Source: Curtobacterium pusillum (GTDB lineage: Bacteria; Actinomycetota; Actinomycetes; Actinomycetales; Microbacteriaceae). From it: DNA of 64,000 nucleotides. The notes beneath the pieces were generated by a model. It had not been told where the DNA came from and did no database searches. It was given only the letters and a program-made list of their open reading frames with translations. The stretch is from NCBI RefSeq assembly GCF_007680845.1, contig NZ_VEIY01000003.1:248001-312000 (forward strand). The letters are read 5' to 3'. The translations under genes and the position numbers were made by a program. This document shows positions 48,755 through 57,566 of this stretch, one piece after another (position 1 is the stretch's first letter; each line of letters begins with the position of its first letter).

Positions 48755-49747
48755 ATGACGGTGAGCCCCGACGTCCGCACTGATCGCCATCCTCTCACCG
48801 CGGACGGGTCGGTCGAACTCGCCGTCCTCGACCGCAACGGCTTCGACGAGAGCCGCCACGTCGGGGCCGGCGTCGTGGTCGCCGCGGACGGCACCATCAT
48901 CGACTCGGTCGGCGACGTGCAGGCGAGCATCTACCCGCGCTCGACGATGAAGCCGTTCCAGGCACTCGCGGTCCGACGGGCAGGCGCCGTGTTCTCCGAC
49001 GAGGAACTCGTCCTGAGCACCGCCAGCCACGCCGGCACCGCCGCGCACCAGGCGATCGCGCTGCACATGCTCGAGTCCTACGACCACGTCGAGGCCGACC
49101 TCGGGTGCCCGCCGGACATGCCGTTCGACCGCGCCACCGCCCGCACCATGGACGGGCCGCGTCGTCTCGCCATGAACTGCTCCGGCAAGCACGCCGGGAT
49201 GCTCGCCGCCTGCCGGGTGAACGGGTGGGACGAAGCGACCTACCTCGAGATGACGCACCCGCTGCAGCAACAGGTCCGGACGACGGTCGAGGAGTTCACG
49301 CACGAGACCGTCGACGTCGTCGGGACCGACGGTTGCGGGGCACCGGTCTTCCCGCTCACCCTCGCCGGGCTCGCGCGCGGGTTCGCGGGCGTCGTCGCCC
49401 GTGCCGAATCGGACACCGCCGCGCTCACCGACGCGGTCCTCGACCACCCCTGGGCAATCGACGGCATCGGGCGCGCGAACACGGTCACGATCGAGCGGCT
49501 GCGTGTGCTCGCCAAGCTCGGTGCCGAGGGCGTCATGGTGATGGGGCTGCCCGGCGGTGCGGCCGTCGCGGTCAAGACGCTCGACGGGGCGCAGCGCGCC
49601 GGGACGCTCGCTGCACTGACACTGCTCGAACGGAACGGGATCGTGGACCCGGCGGGGGTGGCCGACGTGATGGCTGCCACGGGCGAGAAGGTCCTCGGCG
49701 GCGGCGTGCCCGTCGGAGCGCTCCGCCCGGGTTCCGGTCTGCGCTGA
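48755..49747 (+). CDS. L-asparaginase II of the Rhizobium etli type
   Basis: 330 residues. PF06089-type asparaginase, unrelated to the E. coli enzymes, with a beta-lactamase-like fold. Active-site SxxK in YPRSTMKPFQA and zinc-site residues in NCSGKHAGML and GTDGCGAP match those known from R. etli ReAV. Other marks: ELVLSTASHAGTAAHQ and GCPPDMPF. Hydrolyses asparagine to aspartate and ammonia in the cytosol; no signal peptide. ATG at 48755 is preferred because of the TACGAT box. Convergent with the next gene, 2 bp apart. Confidence 0.9.
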   Translation: MTVSPDVRTDRHPLTADGSVELAVLDRNGFDESRHVGAGVVVAADGTIIDSVGDVQASIYPRSTMKPFQALAVRRAGAVFSDEELVLSTASHAGTAAHQAIALHMLESYDHVEADLGCPPDMPFDRATARTMDGPRRLAMNCSGKHAGMLAACRVNGWDEATYLEMTHPLQQQVRTTVEEFTHETVDVVGTDGCGAPVFPLTLAGLARGFAGVVARAESDTAALTDAVLDHPWAIDGIGRANTVTIERLRVLAKLGAEGVMVMGLPGGAAVAVKTLDGAQRAGTLAALTLLERNGIVDPAGVADVMAATGEKVLGGGVPVGALRPGSGLR

Positions 49748-49749
49748 GG

Positions 49750-50592
49750 TCATCCGCGCTCCCCCAGCTGCGGGAGCACCGGGGCGATCGCGGTGGCACG
49801 GTCGTCGTCGGGTCGGCGGAGGGCGCACCCGTAGCGGGTGACCTCGACCACGGCGTCCCACCGGCACGGGATCGTCCCTGTTCCGGGGACGAGCACGACC
49901 GTGGTGGGCTCGGAGCCGTCCGGCGGGATCGCTGCGAGGACGGCGGTGCCGGGCGGCATCGGCGGGCGCGGTGTGGGTGGTGAGCCGGGGTCGGGCGCGG
50001 GCAGGGTCCCGGCGTCGGGCGCGGGCAGGGTCCCGGCGTCGGGCGCGGGCAGGGTCCCGGCGTCGGGCGCGGGCGGGCTCGCGACGTCGGGGGCGCCGGC
50101 TTCGCGGACGTCGGGAAGATCGGCGGTGGCAGTGGTGCGGCCGCGGGCGTGGGCGTGCGCGCCGGCCGGTGTCGCACGCGCCCGCAATTGCTCCCCGACC
50201 GCGTGGAACACCGCCACCGCCAGCGCGCCGCACCCGACCACGACGACGTGCACCGGACGGTCGAGCCCGAGCTCGGCGGGCCGGCCGTCGGGCGTCGCAC
50301 CGAGTACGACGACCCCCGAAGCGCCCGGCCCCACCAGCGTGGGCACCGGCAGCAGTGGCCCCGTCAGTGGTGACCCCGGCAGCGGCGGCGGCCGGACGAC
50401 CACCGCGACCCGCTCCGCGTCACCCCGGTCCTGCGCCCCGCCGCGCACGAGCAGGACGTCCAGCAGAGCGCAACACACCGCCGCGCCGAACACCACGGCC
50501 CGCGGAGCCCCAGCGACCGGCGCGAGGACACCGACCACGGCCAGCACGATCGCCGCCCCGACCAGCACACAGCGTGCGACGAGAGGACTCAT
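49750..50592 (-). CDS. Membrane protein with proline-rich repeat insert, unknown function
   Basis: 280 residues. Two membrane helices at the start (VARCVLVGAAIVLAVVGVLA and APRAVVFGAAVCCALLDVLL), then a soluble part with hydrophobic strands (PVHVVVVGCGALAVAVFHAVGEQL), interrupted by a repeat DAGTLPAP present three to four times, and a C-terminal domain with a pair of cysteines (IPCRWDAVVEV, YGCALRRP). No family recognised. The repeat region is a 24-bp tandem array that could vary in copy number without breaking the frame. Confidence 0.65.
   Translation of the reverse strand: MSPLVARCVLVGAAIVLAVVGVLAPVAGAPRAVVFGAAVCCALLDVLLVRGGAQDRGDAERVAVVVRPPPLPGSPLTGPLLPVPTLVGPGASGVVVLGATPDGRPAELGLDRPVHVVVVGCGALAVAVFHAVGEQLRARATPAGAHAHARGRTTATADLPDVREAGAPDVASPPAPDAGTLPAPDAGTLPAPDAGTLPAPDPGSPPTPRPPMPPGTAVLAAIPPDGSEPTTVVLVPGTGTIPCRWDAVVEVTRYGCALRRPDDDRATAIAPVLPQLGERG
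49990..50085 (-). repeat. 24-bp tandem repeat (about four copies)
   Basis: Unit GTCGGGCGCGGGCAGGGTCCCGGC (24 bp) at 49990-50013, 50014-50037 and 50038-50061, with a diverged fourth copy at 50062-50085. It codes for the DAGTLPAP repeat of the membrane protein. Copies 1-3 look identical. Confidence 0.85.
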
Positions 50593-50693
50593 GCCAACAG
50601 GACACCACCGAACCGCGCAGCGTCAGTGTTCCCGGAGCGACTCCGTGGACGAAGCACTCCGGAGATCCGGCTGTGGAGGACGAAGCGAGATCG

Positions 50694-52637
50694 TCACTGG
50701 ACGAGGAAGAACTGCTCCCCGATGTCCACCCGAGCGCCACGCTCCACGCGGTATCGGCGACCCGGCTCGCACCGGCGGATCGACCCGTCGATGTGCCGGA
50801 CGACCGTGCCGTTGCCGGAGAACCGGTCGGACACCCACAGATCGTCGCCGTCGCGCCCGAGCTCGAGGTGGGTCTTCGACACGGACTTCCCCGGGTCGTG
50901 GACGGTCAGCAGGTCGTCGAACCGCTCGCCGGGTTGCGGCCGCGGCAGGCGTCCGACCAGCCCCGTGCCGTGGACGCCGAACCGCTCGCCGGTGCTGAAG
51001 TGCAGGACGAACGGTGCGCGGGTCGGGGTCTTCGAGACGATGCGGGTCTCGTCGACGTCGTCCTCGAGGTCGCCGTCGTCGTCGAGGTCGGCGTCGGCGC
51101 TCGTGGGAGCACCGTCGGCCGGCGGGAGCGGCACGGCGGTCCGGCCCCCGTCGGGCAGCGGCGGGAGTGGAGCCGCGGTCGGGGTCACGTCGGGGAGCGG
51201 CGGGAGCGGAGCGGCGGTCGGGACCACGGACGCCGCGGAGCCCGTCGGAGTCGGCACGGACGGCGGCGCGGTCGCCGAACCGGGCACGGGCGGCACGGTC
51301 GGCTCGGGGCCGGAGGGCTGCTCCGAGGACGGCGCTGCGTGCACACCCCGGGGGCGCGAGGGCGTCCGCGGCGTGTCCTCGACCGGGTCACCGCCGCCGT
51401 TGATCCAGTCGGGCAGCGGGTCCGGTTCGTCAGCGGGTGTGGGGTCCGTGTCCGACTCGGCATCGTCCTGCGCGACCAGGTCGTCCTGCGCGACCGCATC
51501 GTCCTGTGCGTCCACATCGTCCGACCAGTCGTCGGCTGCCCAGTCCGGCCGGTCCATCGGGAGCGGCACGACCGGCCCGGTGAACGCGGCGGTGACCGCG
51601 GGGCGCACCGCACCGCACTCGGCGCAGAAGATGTCGTCGGGCTCGAGGCGGTGCCCGCACACGTGGCACGTCGACGCCTGCGACCCCGGGGTCACGAGCG
51701 GTGCCGGGCGGAACGGTCGACGGTCGACCAGGGGCTCCACCACCGCGGTGTCGCCGGGCCGGGCGGGCTCGGGCTCGGGTATCGCTGGTGCGACGTCCTC
51801 GTCCGTGGGCCGTGCCGATTCGCTACCGGCGGCACCGGGATCCGTGCTCGTCTTCCCGGCATCCGCGGTGTCCGCCGAGCCGTCGGCGTCGGCCGGAGCG
51901 GGCGGACCGGCGGGCGGAGCGACCGCAGGAGCATCGGACGCGACGTCCGTCTGGTCGTCCGACGCCTTGGAGCGACCGACCCACCACGAGGGTCCGGCGG
52001 GCGCTGCTGCGGGCTCCTGGGCGGCGGGCGGGGTCCACACCGGTGCCGGGGCCTCGGCAGAGGGAAGGTCTGGGGTGGCCGCGTCGGGGGTGGCAGTGTC
52101 AGGGACTGCGGCGGACGCCGGTCGCTCGGCGATCCGGGTGACCTCGGGGTCCTCGTACTCGTCGACGACCGACGGGTACGCCCCCGGGTCGAGCGGCGGC
52201 TCGGCGGCCGGATGCTGCCGCTGGGTGTCGGTGTCGGTATCGGTGTGGGACGCGTGCTCCGACGAACCGGACCGGCCGGTGACGCCGGACAGCCCGGACC
52301 CGCCACCGTGCACGTGCGTCGGCGCACTCCGCGGGGCCACGTCGGCGGGCCGCTGCACCGGGACGGGTGCCGGCGGCTGCTCGTCACGACGATCCGCGCC
52401 CGTCAGCCAGGCGCGGGTGGCGGGGTCGAGGGTCGCCTCCGGCAGCCAGGCCTCGGTCGCCGGGTCGTCACGGCGCCCGTGGACGTCGGGCTGTTGCAGC
52501 GGAGGCGGCGGCGCCTGCTCGACGGGGGTCGGCGCTGCCGGACGTCGGCCGGCCGCTGCGGTCACGGCTCGTCCGCACTCACCGCAGAAGATCGCCCCGT
52601 CGGGGAGCATCGATCCGCAGTGTTCGCATCTGATCAC
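50694..52637 (-). CDS. FHA-domain protein with two zinc ribbons
   Basis: 647 residues, predicted cytoplasmic. Starts with a four-cysteine zinc ribbon (C4, C7, C18, C21: CEHCG, FCGECG); a second ribbon lies near the middle (CHVCG, FCAECG). The rest of residues 30-530 is acidic, Pro/Ala-rich disorder. The last 110 residues form an FHA domain (VGRLPRPQPG, SVSKTHLEL, VSDRFSGNGT), which binds phosphothreonine, probably put there by a Ser/Thr kinase. The GTG overlaps the stop of the transglutaminase-fold gene by 4 bp. It is the last gene of the envelope operon and a likely signalling output. Confidence 0.88.
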   Translation of the reverse strand: MIRCEHCGSMLPDGAIFCGECGRAVTAAAGRRPAAPTPVEQAPPPPLQQPDVHGRRDDPATEAWLPEATLDPATRAWLTGADRRDEQPPAPVPVQRPADVAPRSAPTHVHGGGSGLSGVTGRSGSSEHASHTDTDTDTQRQHPAAEPPLDPGAYPSVVDEYEDPEVTRIAERPASAAVPDTATPDAATPDLPSAEAPAPVWTPPAAQEPAAAPAGPSWWVGRSKASDDQTDVASDAPAVAPPAGPPAPADADGSADTADAGKTSTDPGAAGSESARPTDEDVAPAIPEPEPARPGDTAVVEPLVDRRPFRPAPLVTPGSQASTCHVCGHRLEPDDIFCAECGAVRPAVTAAFTGPVVPLPMDRPDWAADDWSDDVDAQDDAVAQDDLVAQDDAESDTDPTPADEPDPLPDWINGGGDPVEDTPRTPSRPRGVHAAPSSEQPSGPEPTVPPVPGSATAPPSVPTPTGSAASVVPTAAPLPPLPDVTPTAAPLPPLPDGGRTAVPLPPADGAPTSADADLDDDGDLEDDVDETRIVSKTPTRAPFVLHFSTGERFGVHGTGLVGRLPRPQPGERFDDLLTVHDPGKSVSKTHLELGRDGDDLWVSDRFSGNGTVVRHIDGSIRRCEPGRRYRVERGARVDIGEQFFLVQ

Positions 52638-55108
52638 GAGTTCCGCCCGTCCTCACTCGGCCGTCCACGACGCTCGCCGGCCTGCAGGCCATCGTAGTCG
52701 CGCCCTCGACCGGGTCCCTCGCCGCCCGTGTCACGGCCACGGCGCGCACCGGACGCGCCGCCCACCTCGGCGCGGCGCAGCGACCGGAGGGACACCGCGG
52801 CGCGGATCCGCTCCTTGCGGGTCCGGCCGGCCCGCAGGCTCGAGATCGCGTCGTCCGTGGCGGACCACATCCGGTCCGCTGCGGTCACGTCCGCCTCACT
52901 CGGTCCGAACACCGAGCGGTCCGCGAGCGCGGCGAGGCCCGATCCGCCGTCGCCAGGAGCGCCGACGACCGCCTCGCGTCGGGTGGCGGCCCGGGCGACG
53001 TCGTGTCCGCGGTCCACGAGGGCGTCGCGGTACTCGTCCCAGGCGCCGACGATGCGACCCCGGGGCGTCGGAGCCCGTCGCCGACGCCGACGCCGGATGC
53101 GCTTGAGCAGCACGATGACGCCGAAGGGCAGGAGCACGAGCGCGACGAACCCGAGCGTCGCGAGCACCCACGGGAGCGCGGCGAGCAGGATCTGCAGCCA
53201 GAGCGGCTGCACCGGCGGCGTGTTCCGGTCGCTCTGCGGCGGCGCCTGCTGGGACTGGTCCTGCTGTTCGGCCGGCGGCGGCGGCACCACGGTCTCGGGC
53301 CGGGTCACGGGCTGTGGCGTCTGCTGCTGTTCGTCGGGGATCTCCCGGACCGCCGGGTTCGGGTCGATCATCACCCAGCCCCACTGCGCGGTGTCGACCT
53401 CGATCCGGGCGGTGACGTCGGACCCGCGGAACGTCGTCGTGGCGCCGGAGGTCGACCCGGAGTCCGCACTCCCCCCGGCGTCGCCCCCTGCGGTGAACCC
53501 CATCACGACACGAGCGGGGAACCCGAGCTGGTCCGCCATCAGCGCCGCGGCCGCCGCGTACTGCTCCTGGTCCCCGATCATGAGCGGCGACGTCAGGAGT
53601 TCCTCGATCCGGTCCGCGCCGTGCCCGGACCGGCTCGCCCGGTCGTCGCCGACGCCGTGGCTCACGTAGCCGTTGCGCTTGAGCGCCTGCACCATCGCGA
53701 CGAGCTTCGCGCCGTCGGTGTCGGCGTCCGCCGTGTACGCGTCCACCGTGTCCCGCACCGCGTCCGGTACCGATCGTGGCGTCGGCACGGAGGCCGTTCC
53801 CGGGCGCGCGGACGCCAGTTGCTCGTCCGTCGGCTGCTCCGGGACGACGGCCGTCAGGTCGTACCGGGTCCCGTCGGCGACGCCGCCGACGACCGCGCCG
53901 GTCCCCGTCGAGGCGTTGTAGTAGAACGCCCCGCGCTGCTTCTCCGCGTCGCTGCCAGTGAAGTCGACGTGCTCGAGGTCGCCGACGGTCGGCAGCCAGA
54001 CGCCGCTGTACCCGTCGACGGTCACGCCCACGCGGACCGTGGAGCCGGAGACGCCGCGCACGTCGACCGAGGTGGGGACGCGCTCGAACGTCCCCGACGA
54101 CGTCGACCCGTCCGCCCCGCCGACGCGGTACACGACACCGTCGTAGGTGTCGAGCGTCGCGATCCGGAGGAACCCGTTGGTCGGCAGCCCCGTCACGCGC
54201 AGCTGCGCAGCGTCGGACTGCGTCTGCTCCTCGTAGGCGCGGAAGCCGCTCAGCGGGCTGACGTAGTCGCGCGGGTCGAACGGCCGGACGACGTCGGTCC
54301 GGGCCACCGTGCGACCCACCGAGGGCGGCGCGATGAGTCCGAGTCCCGTCGCGACGACCGCGGCAGCGACGATCGTCCCGGTCCCGACGAGCGCCGGCCG
54401 GAGCACCGACCGCGCGACGGGCACCCGGGTGCCGATCGTCGTCGCCACGGCGACCGCGCGCCGCGCGTGCCGCACCGTCAGTGCCCACACCAGCGCGACG
54501 CCGGTGAGCGCGACCGCCGTCACGATCGACGTGTCCAGCCGGCTCGGCCCGACCACGACACCGGCCGCGAAGACCACCAGCGCCGGGATGCTGGCCAGTT
54601 CCTGCCTGGAGGCGCGGGTCGCCACGCTCACGGCCGTCACCGTGGCGACGAGGAGCGTCGCGAAGTACGGGACCAAGAGCGATTCGTACGAACCGACCGG
54701 GAGACTGATCGTGACGAGCCGCTTCCACCCGAGCGCGACGCCCGCGAAGAGTTCGACGAGCCCCGGCCCGGTCGGGAGGAGCCCGGCGGCGGACCCCGGC
54801 ACGGCCGCCGGGACCCCGGTCAGCGTGAAGACCGCGACGGTCGCGACCGCGACGACGGCCGTCGGGAGCCGGAGCACCGTGCCGACGAGTGCCACCAGGG
54901 TGCCGAAGACCACGGCGGTCACCGCGGCGACGATCATCGAGTCGTCGCGGTACACGGGCCACCAAGCGACGCTGGCGACCGCGAGGAGGAGCCACACGAC
55001 GAGCGTCCCGCCGGCCAGCCGGAACGGTGAGAGACGGCGGGCGTCGCGGCGGGCGTCGCGACGGACGGTCTTCCGTGCCCGGGTGTCCGGGCTCGCTGCG
55101 ACGCTCAC
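52634..55108 (-). CDS. Transglutaminase-fold membrane protein (TgpA-like), catalytic residues replaced
   Basis: 824 residues. Six or more membrane helices in residues 30-260, a large extracytoplasmic part, then one more helix (LAALPWVLATLGFVALVLLPFGVIVLL) and a cytoplasmic DUF4129-like tail. The transglutaminase core shows GDQEQYAAAAALMADQLGFPARVVMGF, where the family has GDCEQYA...: Gln 514 stands for the nucleophile Cys. The expected HAWVEV reads TARIEV (Thr 566 for His). Asp in WVMIDPNP is kept. It is therefore probably not an active peptidase or transferase. GTG overlaps the DUF58 stop by 4 bp. Confidence 0.88.
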   Translation of the reverse strand: MSVAASPDTRARKTVRRDARRDARRLSPFRLAGGTLVVWLLLAVASVAWWPVYRDDSMIVAAVTAVVFGTLVALVGTVLRLPTAVVAVATVAVFTLTGVPAAVPGSAAGLLPTGPGLVELFAGVALGWKRLVTISLPVGSYESLLVPYFATLLVATVTAVSVATRASRQELASIPALVVFAAGVVVGPSRLDTSIVTAVALTGVALVWALTVRHARRAVAVATTIGTRVPVARSVLRPALVGTGTIVAAAVVATGLGLIAPPSVGRTVARTDVVRPFDPRDYVSPLSGFRAYEEQTQSDAAQLRVTGLPTNGFLRIATLDTYDGVVYRVGGADGSTSSGTFERVPTSVDVRGVSGSTVRVGVTVDGYSGVWLPTVGDLEHVDFTGSDAEKQRGAFYYNASTGTGAVVGGVADGTRYDLTAVVPEQPTDEQLASARPGTASVPTPRSVPDAVRDTVDAYTADADTDGAKLVAMVQALKRNGYVSHGVGDDRASRSGHGADRIEELLTSPLMIGDQEQYAAAAALMADQLGFPARVVMGFTAGGDAGGSADSGSTSGATTTFRGSDVTARIEVDTAQWGWVMIDPNPAVREIPDEQQQTPQPVTRPETVVPPPPAEQQDQSQQAPPQSDRNTPPVQPLWLQILLAALPWVLATLGFVALVLLPFGVIVLLKRIRRRRRRRAPTPRGRIVGAWDEYRDALVDRGHDVARAATRREAVVGAPGDGGSGLAALADRSVFGPSEADVTAADRMWSATDDAISSLRAGRTRKERIRAAVSLRSLRRAEVGGASGARRGRDTGGEGPGRGRDYDGLQAGERRGRPSEDGRNS

Positions 55109-56520
55109 GCGGCCGACGCCGATCGGTGCAGCGCGTGCCGGAGGTCGTCGAGGTAGCCGATCGTCATGACGGTCAGCCCAGCGACACGGAGGAACCGGGG
55201 CTGTGCCTCCGGCTCGCAGATGACGGCGACGACCTCGACCCCGACGGGGAACCGGGTCGCCGCGAGTCGGAGGGCGGGGAGCTCGACGCTCGACCCGACC
55301 ACGAGGAACGCGACCGAGATGCCGGCCGTGTCCGTGCCCACGATGCGGGCGACCTCGGCGATCGGCAGGCACGCGTCCGCCAGGCCGACCGAGGCGAACT
55401 CGTCGAGCAACCGCGTCGGGGTGACCGTGGGCAGCGGGTGCACGGCGTAGACCGGCCGCTTGGCGAACTCCGGCGTCCGCTCGGACACCACCACCGAGAC
55501 CTCGCGGCCGTCCCGGATCGCCCGGGCGCCGAGGGAGGCCGCCGCGCTGACCGCGAGCTCGAACTCCTCGTCGTCGGCGAACTCGGCCCGGGAGATCCCG
55601 AGCGCGACGACCAGGTGCGACCGACGGGTGTCCTCGAACTGGCGCACCATCAGCGCCCCGGACTTCGCCGTCGACTTCCAGTGGATCGTGCGCGGGTCGT
55701 CGCCCGGCATGTACTCCCGGATCGCGTGGAAGGCGATGTCCGCCGGGGACAGGTCGGTGGTGGCCTGACCCTCCAGGTCACGCACGAGTCCGGTGCTCGT
55801 CGACGGGATCGCGATCGTCCGCGGGTGCACGATGACCTGCTCACGGGCGGTCCAGACGACCTCGCGGCGGACCAGGCCGACCGGGTCCGCCCGCACACCG
55901 GTCACCGGACCCACGTCGAGCACGCCGCGGCGCACCGTCGGCACCGGCACCTCGCGCTCGAACGTGCCCCGCGGCCCGATCGACGGGATCGCCACGTCGA
56001 CCAGACCAGCGCCGACCGGGACCTCGACGGTCGTCGGGACCGACGGCAGGCGCACCGGGTTCTCCGCCGTCACCACCACACCGGCGGCGTCGCCGACCGC
56101 CACGCGGTGTTGCGGCAGCCGCATCCGGATGAGCAGCCGCGACCGCCCGATGAGGGCGACCGCGGCGACGACGACCAGGACCGCTCCCGCGAACCCGACG
56201 ACGACGACCTCCCGCAGGCCGAACCGGTAGCCGAGCGCGAACGCGACGACCGTGAGCGCCGCCACCGTCCAACCCAGTCCCGTGACGACGGACGAGACCT
56301 CCGCCCACCCACGCTTGACGAGCCTCCAGGCCGTCGCCCATGCGCGCGCGAGACCGACGACCGCGTCCGCGGCCACACCGTCCCGGTCCCCCACGAGACG
56401 GGTCCGGACGTTCGTCAGGCCGGCGACCGTCCCCGTGCGCTCGTACGCCGTCGCCCAGCGACGCGACCGCGTCGAGGACGGGCGGCGCGACCGCGTGGAG
56501 ACGGGCCGGCGGTCGGTCAC
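55105..56520 (-). CDS. DUF58 domain protein
   Basis: 471 residues. A basic, disordered start (residues 1-60), two close membrane helices near 85-125 (VTGLGWTVAALTVVAFALGY, VVVVGFAGAVLVVVAAVALIG), then a beta-rich region and the DUF58 signature REYMPGDDPRTIHWKSTAKSG followed by a vWA-like fold (LVVALGISRAEF). DUF58 proteins work with MoxR ATPases, which are thought to act as chaperones for them. GTG overlaps the MoxR stop by 4 bp. Confidence 0.9.
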   Translation of the reverse strand: MTDRRPVSTRSRRPSSTRSRRWATAYERTGTVAGLTNVRTRLVGDRDGVAADAVVGLARAWATAWRLVKRGWAEVSSVVTGLGWTVAALTVVAFALGYRFGLREVVVVGFAGAVLVVVAAVALIGRSRLLIRMRLPQHRVAVGDAAGVVVTAENPVRLPSVPTTVEVPVGAGLVDVAIPSIGPRGTFEREVPVPTVRRGVLDVGPVTGVRADPVGLVRREVVWTAREQVIVHPRTIAIPSTSTGLVRDLEGQATTDLSPADIAFHAIREYMPGDDPRTIHWKSTAKSGALMVRQFEDTRRSHLVVALGISRAEFADDEEFELAVSAAASLGARAIRDGREVSVVVSERTPEFAKRPVYAVHPLPTVTPTRLLDEFASVGLADACLPIAEVARIVGTDTAGISVAFLVVGSSVELPALRLAATRFPVGVEVVAVICEPEAQPRFLRVAGLTVMTIGYLDDLRHALHRSASAA

Positions 56521-57488
56521 GACGCGGACCGGTCCGCCGGGGGCGGGGTCTCGACGAGCAGCTGGGCGATCACGCTGGTGGCGCTCACGCCGTCGAACTC
56601 GGCCTCGGCGTCGAGGACGAGCCGGTGCGCGAGGATCGGGACGGCGAGGGCCTTCACGTCGTCCGGCGTGACGTAGTGCCGGCCGCCGAGGGCAGCGAAG
56701 ACCCGCGATGCGCGCATGAGCCCCATCGCGCCACGGACGCTGACGCCGAGGCGGACTTCGCTCGCCGCGCGCGTGGCGTCCACCAGACGAGCGACGTAGT
56801 CCGCGATCACGGGGTCGACGTGCACCGTGCGGGCGAGCGCCGCCATCTCCGTGATCGTCGCCGCGGGCACCACGCTGGCCAGCGGCACCGAACTCGACGG
56901 TGCCGACGATGTCTCGAGGATCTTCACCGTCGCCGCGTGGTCCGGGTAGCCGATCGACGCCTTCATGAGGAAGCGGTCGAGCTGCGCCTCCGGCAGGCGG
57001 TAGGTGCCGGCCTGCTCGACCGGGTTCTGGGTCGCGATCACCATGAACGGTGCGGCCAAGCGGTGGTTCACGCCGTCGACCGTGATCGCGGACTCCTCCA
57101 TCGCCTCGAGCAGTGCGGACTGGGTCTTCGGGCTCGCGCGGTTGATCTCGTCGGCGAGGACGATGTTCGCGAACACCGGGCCGCGGTGGAAGTCGAACTC
57201 CTGCGTCTTCTGGTCGTAGACGCTGATGCCCGTGATGTCGCCCGGCAGCAGGTCCGGTGTGAACTGGATGCGGTTCGTCGATCCCTGCACGCTCTGCGCC
57301 ATGGCCCGGGCGAGGCTGGTCTTGCCCGTGCCCGGGACGTCCTCGAGCAGCAGGTGGCCCTCGCTGAGCATCGCCGTGACCGCGAGACGGATCACGAAGG
57401 TCTTCCCGAGGAGCACCTGCTCGACGTTGGTCACGATGCGGCCTGCGACGTCGGCGAACCAGGTGGCCTGCTCCGGGGTCATGCTCAT
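56517..57488 (-). CDS. MoxR-family AAA+ ATPase
   Basis: 323 residues. Walker A EDVPGTGKTSLARA, Walker B VLADEINRASPKTQSALLEAM, sensor 1 ATQNPVEQAGTYRLPEAQLDRF with the arginine finger, and the C-terminal lid RGAMGLMRASRVFAAL. MoxR proteins assemble or activate vWA/DUF58 partners. ATG at 57488 with AAGGAA about 9 nt upstream; a second ATG at 57482 is possible. It stands 78 bp after the giant repeat protein gene. Confidence 0.93.
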   Translation of the reverse strand: MSMTPEQATWFADVAGRIVTNVEQVLLGKTFVIRLAVTAMLSEGHLLLEDVPGTGKTSLARAMAQSVQGSTNRIQFTPDLLPGDITGISVYDQKTQEFDFHRGPVFANIVLADEINRASPKTQSALLEAMEESAITVDGVNHRLAAPFMVIATQNPVEQAGTYRLPEAQLDRFLMKASIGYPDHAATVKILETSSAPSSSVPLASVVPAATITEMAALARTVHVDPVIADYVARLVDATRAASEVRLGVSVRGAMGLMRASRVFAALGGRHYVTPDDVKALAVPILAHRLVLDAEAEFDGVSATSVIAQLLVETPPPADRSAS

Positions 57489-57566
57489 GCGGTGTCGTTC
57501 CTTCGGTGGTGCGTCGTTGGTCGTGGGCGCGCTACTCGGAAGCGTAGGGCGTGTCGGGCCCGTCGC

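Noticed and set aside
54605..54621. Fourth copy of the dispersed 17-bp motif
   Set aside because: One mismatch, but it sits inside the transglutaminase-fold coding sequence and codes ordinary residues (TRASRQ), so coincidence from codon bias is plausible.
52634..55372. Longer start for the transglutaminase-fold gene at 55372
   Set aside because: The added 88 residues are an out-of-frame shadow of the DUF58 gene; GTG at 55108 gives the 4-bp overlap seen elsewhere in the operon.
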